A stretch of DNA of 64,000 nt from Terriglobia bacterium (GTDB taxonomy: Bacteria; Acidobacteriota; Terriglobia; Terriglobales; Acidobacteriaceae): positions 1-64,000 of the forward strand of contig JAVUPY010000065.1 of NCBI GenBank assembly GCA_032252755.1, read 5' to 3'. This document shows positions 8,021-17,626 of the stretch, in pieces. The position numbers and the translations under genes are program-made. The notes beneath the pieces were generated by a model. It did no database searches. It saw only the letters and a list, made by a program, of their open reading frames with translations, and was not told the DNA's origin. The stretch's first letter is position 1. Each line of letters starts with the position of its first letter.

Positions 8021-10123
8021 ATGTCCCGGCGATGTAGCCTGCAAACCATGTGCGCCGTCGCCCAGGAAGATCGAGCGTTGGGGCAGTCGTGGTTCAACGC
8101 ATTAGTTGATGTAGTTGACTGTATTGTTGGTCACTTTGATTGCAAAGATCTCTTTCTCAATCTTTGTCCCCGACTGCATCAACTTGTCGAGTTCGAATTT
8201 CTGCATCTCGCTCTCTATAATTCCGCCTCGAACACGATGCGGCAGAACGTGCTCGAGACCCCAATAAGAGACGTGCCATACACGCTTCCGCGTGAGTTGC
8301 CGATTGAGCAATCTCTGGCCGCGTTGGTTTGGCAATCGCAGCGACCGCTGACTTGGACCGATATTTCACAGGAAACCCGTTTCCCACAAATTGTCGATTC
8401 GCTTCGCAGGAACGGCGTTGTGTCCTATTGCCTGCTCCCGCTCACTACACCACAGCGGCAATTGGGAGCAATCGGATTTGGCAGTACAAGCCGGTCAGCG
8501 TATCAAAACGAGGATGTGCATTTCCTGGAGAAGGTGGCCGCTGTCGTAGCAGCCGCTGTCGGCAACGTTCTTCATTATGAGTCGGCCCGTGCATACGAAC
8601 AAGACCTCAAACATGAAAGAGACCGACTGCAATTACTTCTGGAGATTACAACAGCGGTAGCCAGAAATCTCGAACTTCGAGATCTGCTGCCAGCTATTTC
8701 AGAATCATTGCGCCGCGTACTTCATCATGAATTTGCCAGCCTCGTCCTGCTGGAGCCCTCTGGCGAAATGGTTCGAGTCCATGGATTGGACTTCCCCAAG
8801 AGTATCGGCTTGATTCACGAGGATCTGGTTTTTGCATTTCAGGGCAGTGTCGCGGAAAAAGTATTACAGGCAAAGAAGCCTCTGATTTTCAGGGAGTTCG
8901 AAGCCGAAGGCGTGCGCAAAGAAATTGCGGACCTGTTGGCCCGCGAGCACTTGAAGTCGCTGTGTAGCGCACCGCTGTTAAACCGCAACCGCCCCCTTGG
9001 AGTTCTGAATGTCGCTAGCACACGACCGAATGCCTTCAGCAAAGAAGACATGGAATTGCTACTCCTCATCGCGAACCAGATTTCGGTCGCAATTGACAAC
9101 TCACTTACTTTTGAGCAAGTGCAGAAGCTAAAGGACAGACTGGCAGAAGAGAAGCTTTACCTTGAAGACGAGATTCGGAATGAATATAACTTCGGGCAAA
9201 TCATTGGCGAGAGTAAAGCATTAAAGGACATCCTCAAACTGGTTGAGACAGTTGCTCCAACCGATGCGAGTGTGCTGATCCAGGGCGAGACCGGCACCGG
9301 CAAGGAACTGATTGCGCGAGCTATTCACCGGCTCAGTAAACGGCAGGATCGCACGTTTGTGAAACTCAATTGCGCGGCGATTCCGACCGGGTTACTGGAA
9401 AGCGAACTGTTCGGACACGAGAAAGGCGCCTTCACCGGCGCGATTTCGCAGAAGGTGGGTCGTATCGAACTCGCCCAGAACGGAACGTTGTTCCTGGACG
9501 AAATTGGGGATCTTCCGTTGGAAATTCAACCTAAGCTGCTCCGGGTTCTACAAGAGAAGGAATTTGAGCGCCTGGGTGGTACTCGCACCATCCATGTCGA
9601 CCTGCGATTGATTGCGGCAACTAATCGCAATCTGGAGCAGATGGTTGCCGACCGCCAATTCCGAAATGACTTGTACTATCGCCTCAGAGTAGTGCCGCTT
9701 TCGGTTCCGCCCCTGCGAGAGCGAAGAGAGGATATTGCAACGCTGGTCCGCTACTTCATTCAGAAACATGCTCGCCATATGGGAAAACACTTCCGAGCTA
9801 TATCGCCGCACTCGATGGAATCTCTTATGGCCTGGCATTGGCCGGGGAACATTCGGGAATTAGAAAACCTCGTCGAACGAGCTGTCATCCTTTCACCCAG
9901 CCCCATGCTGAACATCCCCCTCGACGAACTCGCGCCGTCCAGTCAGTCCGGGGCTCCCGATCCCACTCTGACCAGTGTCGAGCGCGAACATATACTGCAT
10001 GTTTTGCGAGAGACACATGGGGTGATTAGTGGCCCGAACGGTGCGGCATCACGCCTTGGCATGAAGCGTACAACCCTGCAAGCGCGGATGAAAAAGCTCG
10101 GAATCTCGCGTGCAGAGACATAG
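8021..10123 (+). CDS. Sigma-54-dependent transcriptional activator with GAF sensors (FhlA-like)
   Basis: A 700-residue activator. Two GAF-type sensor modules lie at about residues 25-180 and 205-365. An AAA+ domain from about 395 has Walker A GETGTGKE (about 421-428) and the sigma-54 contact loop GAFTGA (about 469-474). A C-terminal Fis-type helix-turn-helix reads [20 protein letters not shown]. It should hydrolyse ATP to open sigma-54 promoters when the GAF domains sense a ligand. No receiver domain is present, so it is not a two-component regulator. The start is unsure: neither ATG 8021 nor 8048 has a clear ribosome site. Confidence 0.9.
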   Translation: MSRRCSLQTMCAVAQEDRALGQSWFNALVDVVDCIVGHFDCKDLFLNLCPRLHQLVEFEFLHLALYNSASNTMRQNVLETPIRDVPYTLPRELPIEQSLAALVWQSQRPLTWTDISQETRFPQIVDSLRRNGVVSYCLLPLTTPQRQLGAIGFGSTSRSAYQNEDVHFLEKVAAVVAAAVGNVLHYESARAYEQDLKHERDRLQLLLEITTAVARNLELRDLLPAISESLRRVLHHEFASLVLLEPSGEMVRVHGLDFPKSIGLIHEDLVFAFQGSVAEKVLQAKKPLIFREFEAEGVRKEIADLLAREHLKSLCSAPLLNRNRPLGVLNVASTRPNAFSKEDMELLLLIANQISVAIDNSLTFEQVQKLKDRLAEEKLYLEDEIRNEYNFGQIIGESKALKDILKLVETVAPTDASVLIQGETGTGKELIARAIHRLSKRQDRTFVKLNCAAIPTGLLESELFGHEKGAFTGAISQKVGRIELAQNGTLFLDEIGDLPLEIQPKLLRVLQEKEFERLGGTRTIHVDLRLIAATNRNLEQMVADRQFRNDLYYRLRVVPLSVPPLRERREDIATLVRYFIQKHARHMGKHFRAISPHSMESLMAWHWPGNIRELENLVERAVILSPSPMLNIPLDELAPSSQSGAPDPTLTSVEREHILHVLRETHGVISGPNGAASRLGMKRTTLQARMKKLGISRAET

Positions 10124-10321
10124 GCCAGTACATTTTTAGCTTTAGCGGGGCCGAACGCTGCTGCCGAACGAACGGCATCGTGCCTACCATTCGGCAGGTC
10201 TCGCTATGAATCATACCCATCCTATATCGGCCCACGCCTGCCAATCTCCTTTTGTGCCAACACTTACCTGATCTGAGGGTATGCTGTTCGGCTTTGGCAT
10301 GCTGCCTGCACATGTACAGCC

Positions 10322-10603
10322 GTGCTCCGAATCAACATACAAAACGAAAAACGCCAAACGACATTCCGATTGGAAGGTCGACTGGCGGAAGCATGGGTCG
10401 CTGAGCTGCGGCGTTGTTATCACGAAGCGCGTCCGATGTCTTCAAAGCTGGTGGTAGATCTTGACGACGTAACCTTCATCGATGAGGCCGGCAGCGCGTT
10501 ACTGGGTGAAATGTCCGGGGATGGTGTTTTGCTCGTTGCAACAGATCCACTCATGAAATCAATTATCAAGGAAGTGCGCCTGCGGGAGGAACACAAGCGA
10601 TGA
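10322..10603 (+). CDS. STAS-domain protein (anti-sigma antagonist-like)
   Basis: A 93-residue single STAS domain: beta-strand LVVDLDDVTFIDEAGSALL, then MSGDGVLLVATDPLMKSII. In canonical antagonists such as SpoIIAA a serine in D-S-[SA]-G is phosphorylated; here the motif reads D-E-A-G, with glutamate in place of the serine. It therefore probably is not switched by a kinase. The GTG start at 10322 lacks a visible ribosome site. The stop overlaps the start of the next gene as ATGA, so the two are translationally coupled. Confidence 0.7.
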   Translation: MLRINIQNEKRQTTFRLEGRLAEAWVAELRRCYHEARPMSSKLVVDLDDVTFIDEAGSALLGEMSGDGVLLVATDPLMKSIIKEVRLREEHKR

Positions 10604-11334
10604 TATGGAAGGATGTGGCAACAACCGAACGATTGCTCTCACAGGCTGTCCGGGGAAACTGCCAGGCGACGGTAGAGCTGTTCAACAGCGAGCTGGGAGC
10701 GATGTACGACGCTGCATGTCTGCTGTTGGGGGGAGCGGATGACGCACTCGAGATGGTACGGCAGGCTGTCACGGTGGCCGTAGATAATCTCGGTGAACTG
10801 AAAGACGCCTCTCGCTTTTCATCGTGGGCAAGAACTTTTGTAGTAAGCAGGACGCTCGAATACATGGTTGGGCGCCGCACGTCCATTCTGAATGGGGACT
10901 CCACCGAGTATGAGCCGTTAACAATAGATCAATGGGGTGATTGGGACTCCGACGAGATACTTGAACTCTTTCTATCCGCAGTACGCCCGAACGAGCCCGA
11001 CTCTCATCATCCTGTGCCGGATTCCTTCCGGCTGATTCTTCAGCGGTTACTGCAATCCCTTCCTGACAATCTCCGGACTTCGTTCGTCTTACACGATGTC
11101 TTCAGTTTTCGCGTCGACGAAACCTGTTCCTTTCTGGTTCTGCCCCCGGAGGAGGTCAGAAGCCTGTTGGCAGCGGCTCGTCACAAGCTGGTGATCGGTG
11201 TTTTGAATGAGCTGCGCAGCATGGCAGCGGCCATGCGCTGCAGTGACGACACGCCGACGAGTGCAGGAAACGCTCTGGACCACGTGCACATTAAAGTCTG
11301 TGAAAGCGACGAGTTATTCAGCTCGTTTAGTTGA
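10600..11334 (+). CDS. Divergent sigma-70-like protein
   Basis: A 244-residue protein weakly resembling ECF sigma factors. A region-2-like helix bundle (ATVELFNSELGAMYDAACLL ... DASRFSSWARTFVVSRTLEYM) occupies the first half. A region-4-like LQSLPDNLRTSFVLHDVFSF with LPPEEVRSLLAAARHKL lies in the second. The core region-2 acidic/aromatic residues are poorly kept, so it may be a degenerate sigma factor or a regulatory relative. GGGAGGA lies just upstream and the ATG at 10600 overlaps the STAS gene stop (ATGA), tying it to that protein. Confidence 0.6.
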   Translation: MIWKDVATTERLLSQAVRGNCQATVELFNSELGAMYDAACLLLGGADDALEMVRQAVTVAVDNLGELKDASRFSSWARTFVVSRTLEYMVGRRTSILNGDSTEYEPLTIDQWGDWDSDEILELFLSAVRPNEPDSHHPVPDSFRLILQRLLQSLPDNLRTSFVLHDVFSFRVDETCSFLVLPPEEVRSLLAAARHKLVIGVLNELRSMAAAMRCSDDTPTSAGNALDHVHIKVCESDELFSSFS

Positions 11335-11344
11335 CTGGATAAGC

Positions 11345-12745
11345 TCAGTTTGAGGCAGGTGGTTGCTGGTTTTGGGGATTGTTCCTGATCCACACCGTTT
11401 TCGCATTCATGAATTCGCGAATACCGTAGAGGCCTAACTCCCGACCGTAGCCCGATTGCTTTACTCCGCCGAACGGTATGCGCGGATCCGAAGCCACCAT
11501 TCCGTTGATGAACACCATGCCCGATTCGATTTCATCGACGAATAATTTCTGTTCGCCAGGATCGTTGGTCCAGGCGCTTGCTCCTAATCCGAAGGGTGAA
11601 TCGTTGGCCATCCGTATCGCGTCGTCAGCATCGCGCACCACGAACAACATTGCCACCGGCCCGAATAACTCTTCGTAGTACGCGGGCGTACCGGTCCTGA
11701 TATCTGTAATAACAGTTGGCTCAAAGAAATTGCCTGCTCCGGAGATGCGCTTCCCGCCTGTCAGAACGCGCGCGCCGGATTTGAGCAACTCGCCGACCTG
11801 TTGTTCGAGATCAGCAGCGATCTGAGGCGTCGCGAGCGGCCCAACATCTGTCGCCGGAAGCATTGGGTCACCAACTCGAAGCCTCTGCATTCCTTCCACA
11901 AATTTCGTGGTGAATTCGCTAGCGATCGACTCAGCCACGAAGAATCTTTTCGCCGCAATGCAGGACTGTCCGTTATTGATGATGCGGGCACGCACAGCTG
12001 TTTGCACGGCCTCATCGAGATCAGCACTGGGCATGACGATGAACGGGTCCGAACCACCCAGTTCGAGAACAGTCTTCTTGATCCGCGAACCTGCCTCACT
12101 TGCGACCTTGCTCCCGGCTGGTCCCGACCCAGTCAGCGTAGCCGCAACAACGCGCGGATCATCGAGAACCTTCTGCACCTTGTCGACGCCGATGAGGAGT
12201 GACTGAAATACCCCCTCGGCGAAACCTGCCTCGCGGAAGATTTTCTCGATCGCGAGCGCGCATTGTGGAACATTCGATGCGTGTTTCAGCAGTCCGACAT
12301 TTCCCGCCATCAATGCAGGCGCGGCGAACCGAAACACCTGCCAGAATGGAAAGTTCCAGGGCATCACAGCGAGCACTGCCCCAATCGGTTGGTAATGAAT
12401 AAAGCTTCTCGTCGCGTTCGTCGCGACCTCTTCATCGGCCAGGAAGCGCTCCGCATTCTCGGCGTAGTAGCGGCACGCGGTTGCGCATTTCTTCGCTTCA
12501 GCACGGGCGGAGTCGAGCGTTTTGCCCATCTCCATCGTCATAATTCGGGCGAAACGATCCGTCTCCTTCTCCAGTATCTCCGCGGCGCGAGCCATCCACC
12601 GGGAACGCTCAGAAAACGATGTCTTTCTGTGTCGTCGAAATTCCTCGGACGCGAGTTGAAGTTTCTGCCCTATTTGTTCATCGGTCAGCGATTCAAATCG
12701 CTTTATGACCTCGTTCGTGGTGGGATTAATGCTCGCTATGTTCAT
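11345..12745 (-). CDS. NAD(P)-dependent aldehyde dehydrogenase (succinate-semialdehyde dehydrogenase type)
   Basis: A 466-residue aldehyde dehydrogenase. The catalytic pair is visible: Glu228 in LELGGSDPF and Cys262 in NNGQSCIAAKR. The cofactor motifs VMPWNFPFWQ and the TGSGPAGSKVA segment are also present. The shape (short N-terminus, SCIAAKR around the nucleophile) is that of succinate-semialdehyde dehydrogenases of the GabD/YneI group, oxidising succinate semialdehyde to succinate; a broader aldehyde range is possible. It is convergent with the sigma-like gene (10-base gap) and lies about 90 bases behind the histidine kinase gene on the same strand, perhaps as a separate unit. Confidence 0.85.
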   Translation of the reverse strand: MNIASINPTTNEVIKRFESLTDEQIGQKLQLASEEFRRHRKTSFSERSRWMARAAEILEKETDRFARIMTMEMGKTLDSARAEAKKCATACRYYAENAERFLADEEVATNATRSFIHYQPIGAVLAVMPWNFPFWQVFRFAAPALMAGNVGLLKHASNVPQCALAIEKIFREAGFAEGVFQSLLIGVDKVQKVLDDPRVVAATLTGSGPAGSKVASEAGSRIKKTVLELGGSDPFIVMPSADLDEAVQTAVRARIINNGQSCIAAKRFFVAESIASEFTTKFVEGMQRLRVGDPMLPATDVGPLATPQIAADLEQQVGELLKSGARVLTGGKRISGAGNFFEPTVITDIRTGTPAYYEELFGPVAMLFVVRDADDAIRMANDSPFGLGASAWTNDPGEQKLFVDEIESGMVFINGMVASDPRIPFGGVKQSGYGRELGLYGIREFMNAKTVWIRNNPQNQQPPASN

Positions 12746-12836
12746 CTGACAGACCCTTCCGGGTTAGATGCCCGTGACAAAAGTTTCTAATGCTTTGACA
12801 CTGACTACGGTGGCTGAGGAACTGCCCCGAAGAAAA

Positions 12837-14270
12837 CTAAACTCCTGACGCTGGAGTAACCGATTGCCGATTCCAAATCTTTAAGGGCAAAAGAACCGTG
12901 GCGACACAACCCGGAGCATCTTCGCGGTCCGACAACTGAATCGTTCCACCGTGCGCTTCGGCAATTTGCCGCGACAGCACTAAGCCGATCCCCGTTCCTT
13001 CTTCCTTGGTTGTGTAGAAGGGCACAAAGACATTATCCGGATTCATCAGCCCGGGGCCACGGTCCTTGATCTCGATCTTCAGTAGCGATTCGGAATAACT
13101 CCATGCGACGCTAGCTACGGCCGATCCACCATTAGTTCGGTCCATTGCCTCAAGAGCGGCATCGGCTGCATTCTTGATGAGGTTGATCATCATCTGCTCG
13201 AGTTGATCGGGGTCGACCGGTATGGTGATGTCGGGGCCGCCGGAAACCTGCACGGCTACACGAGTCTCCAGCGCGGCGACCCGCTCCACCAAGGTCTTTA
13301 ATCTCACAGGCTGGAGAGAAGGCTGCGGCATTTGAGCCAGCCGCCGGTACGCCTGAAGAAACCGGTTTAGCGAGGCGGAGCGTGATTCGATGATTTCCAG
13401 GCCTCGGGCAAAATCCTGTCTCTCTCCTGTCGGAAGTTCCATGCCGTTGAGCCGCGTGATTAACGTTCCGGCGATGGATTTGATGGGCGCCAAGGAATTG
13501 TTCAGTTCGTGCCCAAGAACGCGGATCAGCCTTTGCCAAGCAGTTCGTTCCTCGCTGCGAAGCGCGCGGCTGACGTCGGAGAGCACCATCAGGGTGTGCG
13601 GAACGCCACCCTGCCGGAACTGGCTCTTCCGGACAAGCCAGCGAGTGTTCGGGGCCTGCGGCAGGATGATCTGCGTCTCATTCTCCGAATCGAAGCAGCC
13701 GCGCAACCCAATCTGATCAACCGAACGGGCCAGAAGCGCCGATTCGGGCCTCTGCAACAGGCGCTCTCCAGCAGAGTTCACTAACCGAAGCAAGCCGTTG
13801 GGATCGAACGCGAAGATGGGAACATTGATCTCTTCCACGACTCGTCGAAGCAGTGCAGTCGCTTCAATGGTCCGCGTGCGCTGATCGGCCAATAAGTCCG
13901 CCAGAGCATTGACCTCAAGGGCCAGTTCACCCAATGCGTCATCTTCTTCCGCGCCGCGTGCCCGGAACGAGTAGTCTTCCTCGCGAAGCGCGGATACCAC
14001 GTTACTGAGAGTCTGGACGGGATGCACGATGTTTTCATGCAACACCGCAATCAGGATGAGAACGATGATGAGGAGTATAGCAATCAGCGAGATCTTGGTC
14101 CCGGTCGTCCAGGAAGTACCCCAGATCGTAATGAGAAAAGCAACCAGTCCAGGCGACGCACACAGCAGTGAAAGCAGAAAGATCCGACGTTCGAATCGAA
14201 ACCTCTTCCTCTTGGAAGGCTGAGAGCGCCGAAACAGCGCACGATAGTCCGGATTCGGACTAGAGGCCAT
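12837..14270 (-). CDS. NtrY-like membrane sensor histidine kinase
   Basis: A 477-residue kinase. Two membrane helices (about residues 30-50 and 58-78) precede a HAMP-like linker, a PAS-like segment (about 140-235), the dimerisation motif GHELNNSLAP with phospho-acceptor His254, and an HATPase domain with NLIKNAADA, DRGPGL and GTGIGL boxes. The loop between helices is very short, so it probably senses an intracellular or membrane signal. Its start overlaps the end of the regulator gene by 11 bases, making that NtrC-type protein its evident partner. It is the last gene of the efflux/regulator unit. Confidence 0.9.
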   Translation of the reverse strand: MASSPNPDYRALFRRSQPSKRKRFRFERRIFLLSLLCASPGLVAFLITIWGTSWTTGTKISLIAILLIIVLILIAVLHENIVHPVQTLSNVVSALREEDYSFRARGAEEDDALGELALEVNALADLLADQRTRTIEATALLRRVVEEINVPIFAFDPNGLLRLVNSAGERLLQRPESALLARSVDQIGLRGCFDSENETQIILPQAPNTRWLVRKSQFRQGGVPHTLMVLSDVSRALRSEERTAWQRLIRVLGHELNNSLAPIKSIAGTLITRLNGMELPTGERQDFARGLEIIESRSASLNRFLQAYRRLAQMPQPSLQPVRLKTLVERVAALETRVAVQVSGGPDITIPVDPDQLEQMMINLIKNAADAALEAMDRTNGGSAVASVAWSYSESLLKIEIKDRGPGLMNPDNVFVPFYTTKEEGTGIGLVLSRQIAEAHGGTIQLSDREDAPGCVATVLLPLKIWNRQSVTPASGV

Positions 14271-15669
14271 ACTTCTCCATGCGTCGATAGAGCGCGCCTC
14301 GGCTCAGTCCAAGAGCTTCGGCAGCCTGGCTTACATTGCCATGGAATCGCTGCAGGGACTTACGAATCAAAATGCACTCCACTGCCTCGATACTCAGTTC
14401 TTCCAGGTTTTGCGAGGATTGCTGTCGAGCCGATACCAATCCCAGATCGGCCACCTGGATTTCCTGGCCGTGGCACATGAGAACGGCACGTTCCAGGGTA
14501 TGCTCCAGTTCGCGAACGTTACCTGGCCAAGAATACTGGAGAAGCGTCTGCAACGCGGCTGGTTCGAAACCGCGAATCGCGCGATTGTACCGGAGGGCAT
14601 ATCGCGACAAAAAATGCACCGCGAGTTTGGCGATGTCCTCTCGGCGCTCCCGCAGGGCCGGAATATGAATCTCTACTGTATTCAGCCGAAACAGCAAGTC
14701 TTCGCGAAACTGGCCCGAGGCAACGGCCGCCTGAAGATCAGCGTTTGTAGCAGAAATCACGCGCACATTTATCTTGCGGCTCTTCGATGAACCTACGCGT
14801 TCTATCTCCCCGGTCTCAAGGACACGTAGCAGGCGAGCCTGCTGTCGATAGGGAACATTCCCGATCTCATCGAGGAAAATCGTTCCGCCATCGGCAAGTT
14901 CGAAACGCCCGATACGATCGGTGCGGGCATCAGTGAACGCGCCTTTCACATGACCAAACAACTCGCTTTCGAAAGTGCCTTCTGGCAACGCCCCGGTGTT
15001 AACCGCAATCATTGGTCGCGATGCACGTGGCGAAATCGCATGAAGCGTCTGTGCGACAACCTCTTTTCCCGTACCATGCTCGCCGGTGATAAGGATGTTC
15101 GCGTCCGAGGGACCCACACGCGAAATGGCGTCCAGAACTGGTTGCATCGAGGGGGCCGATGCAATGAAGTCGGGCCGAGCGCTGGCACGGAGCAACTTGT
15201 TCTCCGCCTCAAGCCGCTGCGCGATTTCCAAAGCTCGATGAAGTTCGACCTGTGTCCGAACGATAGAGAGCAGCCGTTCGTTCTCCCACGGCTTTTGTAT
15301 GAAGTCCCTTGCTCCTCGACGCATGGCATCGACGGCAACCTCTACATTGGCCCAGGCCGTCATTACAATAATCGGAAGTGTACTGTCCGACGCAGCGATC
15401 GCCGAGATGAGATCCAGGCCCTCTTTGCCCGAAGTAGTATCACGCGTGTAGTTGAGATCGATGAGCGCAGCGTCGTACGTTGCTGAAGAGATCGCCTCTC
15501 GTACGAGCACCGGGGAACGCGCAAAGTCCACCTCGTATCCTTCCGGGCGCAAAAGAAGTTCAATCGCGTCAAGAATATGCTGCTGGTCGTCGGCCGCGAG
15601 GACTCGGGCCGGCCTCACGTTGTGGCCTTGCTTGGCTTCGGTTAAGTTCGTCGCGCTTGAAGTTCGCAT
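14260..15669 (-). CDS. NtrC-family sigma-54-dependent response regulator
   Basis: A 469-residue regulator: receiver domain with phospho-acceptor Asp71 (ALIDLNYTRDTTSG), AAA+ domain with Walker A GEHGTGKE (196-203), and a Fis-type C-terminus (NVSQAAEALGLSRGALYRRM). The sigma-54 contact loop reads GAFTDA (243-248) instead of GAFTGA. It should be phosphorylated by the overlapping kinase and activate sigma-54 promoters. The start lies five bases behind the TolC gene, so it is made with the efflux genes. Tandem palindromes at the head of the unit (23051-23086) are its likely binding sites. Confidence 0.92.
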   Translation of the reverse strand: MRTSSATNLTEAKQGHNVRPARVLAADDQQHILDAIELLLRPEGYEVDFARSPVLVREAISSATYDAALIDLNYTRDTTSGKEGLDLISAIAASDSTLPIIVMTAWANVEVAVDAMRRGARDFIQKPWENERLLSIVRTQVELHRALEIAQRLEAENKLLRASARPDFIASAPSMQPVLDAISRVGPSDANILITGEHGTGKEVVAQTLHAISPRASRPMIAVNTGALPEGTFESELFGHVKGAFTDARTDRIGRFELADGGTIFLDEIGNVPYRQQARLLRVLETGEIERVGSSKSRKINVRVISATNADLQAAVASGQFREDLLFRLNTVEIHIPALRERREDIAKLAVHFLSRYALRYNRAIRGFEPAALQTLLQYSWPGNVRELEHTLERAVLMCHGQEIQVADLGLVSARQQSSQNLEELSIEAVECILIRKSLQRFHGNVSQAAEALGLSRGALYRRMEKYGL

Positions 15670-15673
15670 TCTG

Positions 15674-17626
15674 TCAATGGACGGGCGCAGTCACCGTCCC
15701 CGTAATCGCTTCCTCGATCTGGATATTATTATGTTCTAAAGTCGTGCCCGTAGCGCGAATTAGTTCCACGCGCGCCTTTCGGTAAGTAGTTATCGCCGTC
15801 ACCAGGTCGAGTTCGGCCAAGGCTAGATCCCTTTGAGCGGTCAGGGTCTGGAAGCTGGACCCGGCGCCAAGTTCCTGCTCCTTCCGGGTAATATCGAACG
15901 TTTTCTGCGCCAGGTCGCGTGCTTTTTGCGCAGATTCTACCCGCGCGCCCGACTGCTCCAACGCGTACTCCGCGTTACGAACTTCAATGCGGATCTCCTT
16001 CCGCAGTTGCTCGCGACGAAGCTCAGCCTGCCGATACTCGAGTTCCGACCGGTATTGATCCGCCTTAGCCACCCGATTTCTCAGTGGAATGCTCAAGTTA
16101 ACCCCGACGAAGTAGTCCGGCGACGAGTTATTGAACGCGTTTACCACCGCGCCCCCTAAATCTCTCGGCACATTAGATATGTTCGTCCCCTGATATATCG
16201 GATTCAACTCTCCACTTAATCCTGACCCGCCATAGAATCCGACCAGCGCCAGGCTGGGCAGAAGTGCGTTTCGCGCGGCTTTACGGCTAATCTGCCGATT
16301 CTGAAGGTCGATGTCGCTCTCGAGCAACTCCGGGCGCTTCTTCAACGCCTCGTCAATAAGCTCTGCCAAGGGCACATCCTCCTGCTTTGGCATCGTCTCC
16401 ATCCGGTCGGTAGGCACTACGGGCATTTCCTCCAATACCGGATCATCCAGGCTCCTGGTCAGCGCGTTCTTGAGAAGCGACTCCTGCAGGTGCTCATTGC
16501 TGTTTGCAACCGTCAGTTCCTGGGCGCGCTTCGAAACCTCCGCTTCCGCCTTCATTACATCCAGAGCTGGTATCGCTTCGAGTTTCAGTTGCTTCTGCGC
16601 GTTTTCATAACTCTGTTGCGCAAAATCCAGCGACTGTTTAGTAACGCGCGCCTGCTCATATGCATTCACAAGATCCCAATAAATGTTCTCGATCTGGGTG
16701 ACAGTTTCAATCACCTGGTCCCGGAATGCGATATCAGAAATCTTCTTGTTATTCTTCGCGATCCTGAGATATCGAAGATTTGGGCCGAATCCAAACCCCG
16801 CCAGCAGTTCCTGTCGGATGCTGAGGCGGTATTGGGAATTGAGCGCAGGACTCAGGTTGGTGTATGGGCTATTCGTCGTTTGCCGGTTGCTGTCCCAGCC
16901 GACTTGCAGCATCGTCCCTGTGGGAAAAGCCTGCGAATAATTAATGTTGGATTGCGTCGTATTCAGTTGCAGGCCTGGGACACCGTATATTTGCAGATTC
17001 GATAACGGAGTGGTCTGATGCTCGACGCCAAAGTCACCGTTGATCTGCGGATCGTAGGAAGACACCGCCGTTCCTGTACCAAGCGTCGAGGAAACCTGAC
17101 CCGCCGCTCCAGCGCCTGCGCCGCCCGCACCGGCCGATGTGCCACCCGCCCCTGCACCGGGCGCGCCTGTCCCGAAACCGCCCACTCCACCTCCGGGTGT
17201 TCCCTGCACCACGCCTGTATTAACTCCACGAAATATGCCGCCTGCTTTCGTTCGCAAAATGTCCGTGTCTGCGATTGGGAGGTTGTATCGAGCAATAGCA
17301 ATGTCGAGATTATCTTCAAGAGCGAGATAAATGGCGTCTTGCAGAGAAATGTAAATCTTCCCGTCATGAATTAGCTGGTAAAGCCGGGGGGAGTTCGCAA
17401 CGTTGGGCCGGGGCACTTCGCTGGGCATGTACGTCGCGAACGGATTGTATGAGTGCTGCATTCTTATGTCGAAGACAGGTTGTCGCTTCGGCGATTCCGG
17501 CAACTGCGATTGCGGGTTTTTTTCCTCTGAGCCCGGTGCTTGTGCAAAAGCAGGAGCCACTTCGGCGAATAACACTGCACCCAACACGACCAAAGTCGTG
17601 AACGATCTGAGTTTGCGGTAGCTCAT
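15674..17626 (-). CDS. TolC-family outer membrane efflux protein
   Basis: A 650-residue outer membrane factor with a signal peptide (residues 1-29) and the paired OEP helical-hairpin/strand repeats typical of TolC. The C-terminal half contains the recurring coiled stretches (FAQQSYENAQKQLKLEAIPA ... DITRKEQELGAGSSFQTLTA). It is longer than the usual 450-500 residues because of N-terminal material, including a glycine/alanine-rich low-complexity segment at about residues 133-178. Its start codon overlaps the stop of the upstream ABC ATPase gene (ATGA). It should provide the outer membrane channel for the ABC efflux pump encoded upstream. Confidence 0.9.
   Translation of the reverse strand: MSYRKLRSFTTLVVLGAVLFAEVAPAFAQAPGSEEKNPQSQLPESPKRQPVFDIRMQHSYNPFATYMPSEVPRPNVANSPRLYQLIHDGKIYISLQDAIYLALEDNLDIAIARYNLPIADTDILRTKAGGIFRGVNTGVVQGTPGGGVGGFGTGAPGAGAGGTSAGAGGAGAGAAGQVSSTLGTGTAVSSYDPQINGDFGVEHQTTPLSNLQIYGVPGLQLNTTQSNINYSQAFPTGTMLQVGWDSNRQTTNSPYTNLSPALNSQYRLSIRQELLAGFGFGPNLRYLRIAKNNKKISDIAFRDQVIETVTQIENIYWDLVNAYEQARVTKQSLDFAQQSYENAQKQLKLEAIPALDVMKAEAEVSKRAQELTVANSNEHLQESLLKNALTRSLDDPVLEEMPVVPTDRMETMPKQEDVPLAELIDEALKKRPELLESDIDLQNRQISRKAARNALLPSLALVGFYGGSGLSGELNPIYQGTNISNVPRDLGGAVVNAFNNSSPDYFVGVNLSIPLRNRVAKADQYRSELEYRQAELRREQLRKEIRIEVRNAEYALEQSGARVESAQKARDLAQKTFDITRKEQELGAGSSFQTLTAQRDLALAELDLVTAITTYRKARVELIRATGTTLEHNNIQIEEAITGTVTAPVH

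Noticed and set aside
14246-14261. AGTCCGGATTCGGACT, a 10-of-12 match to the activator site, at the regulator-kinase junction
   Set aside because: It lies inside coding sequence, and one or two matches of this quality are expected by chance in a 64-kb window.
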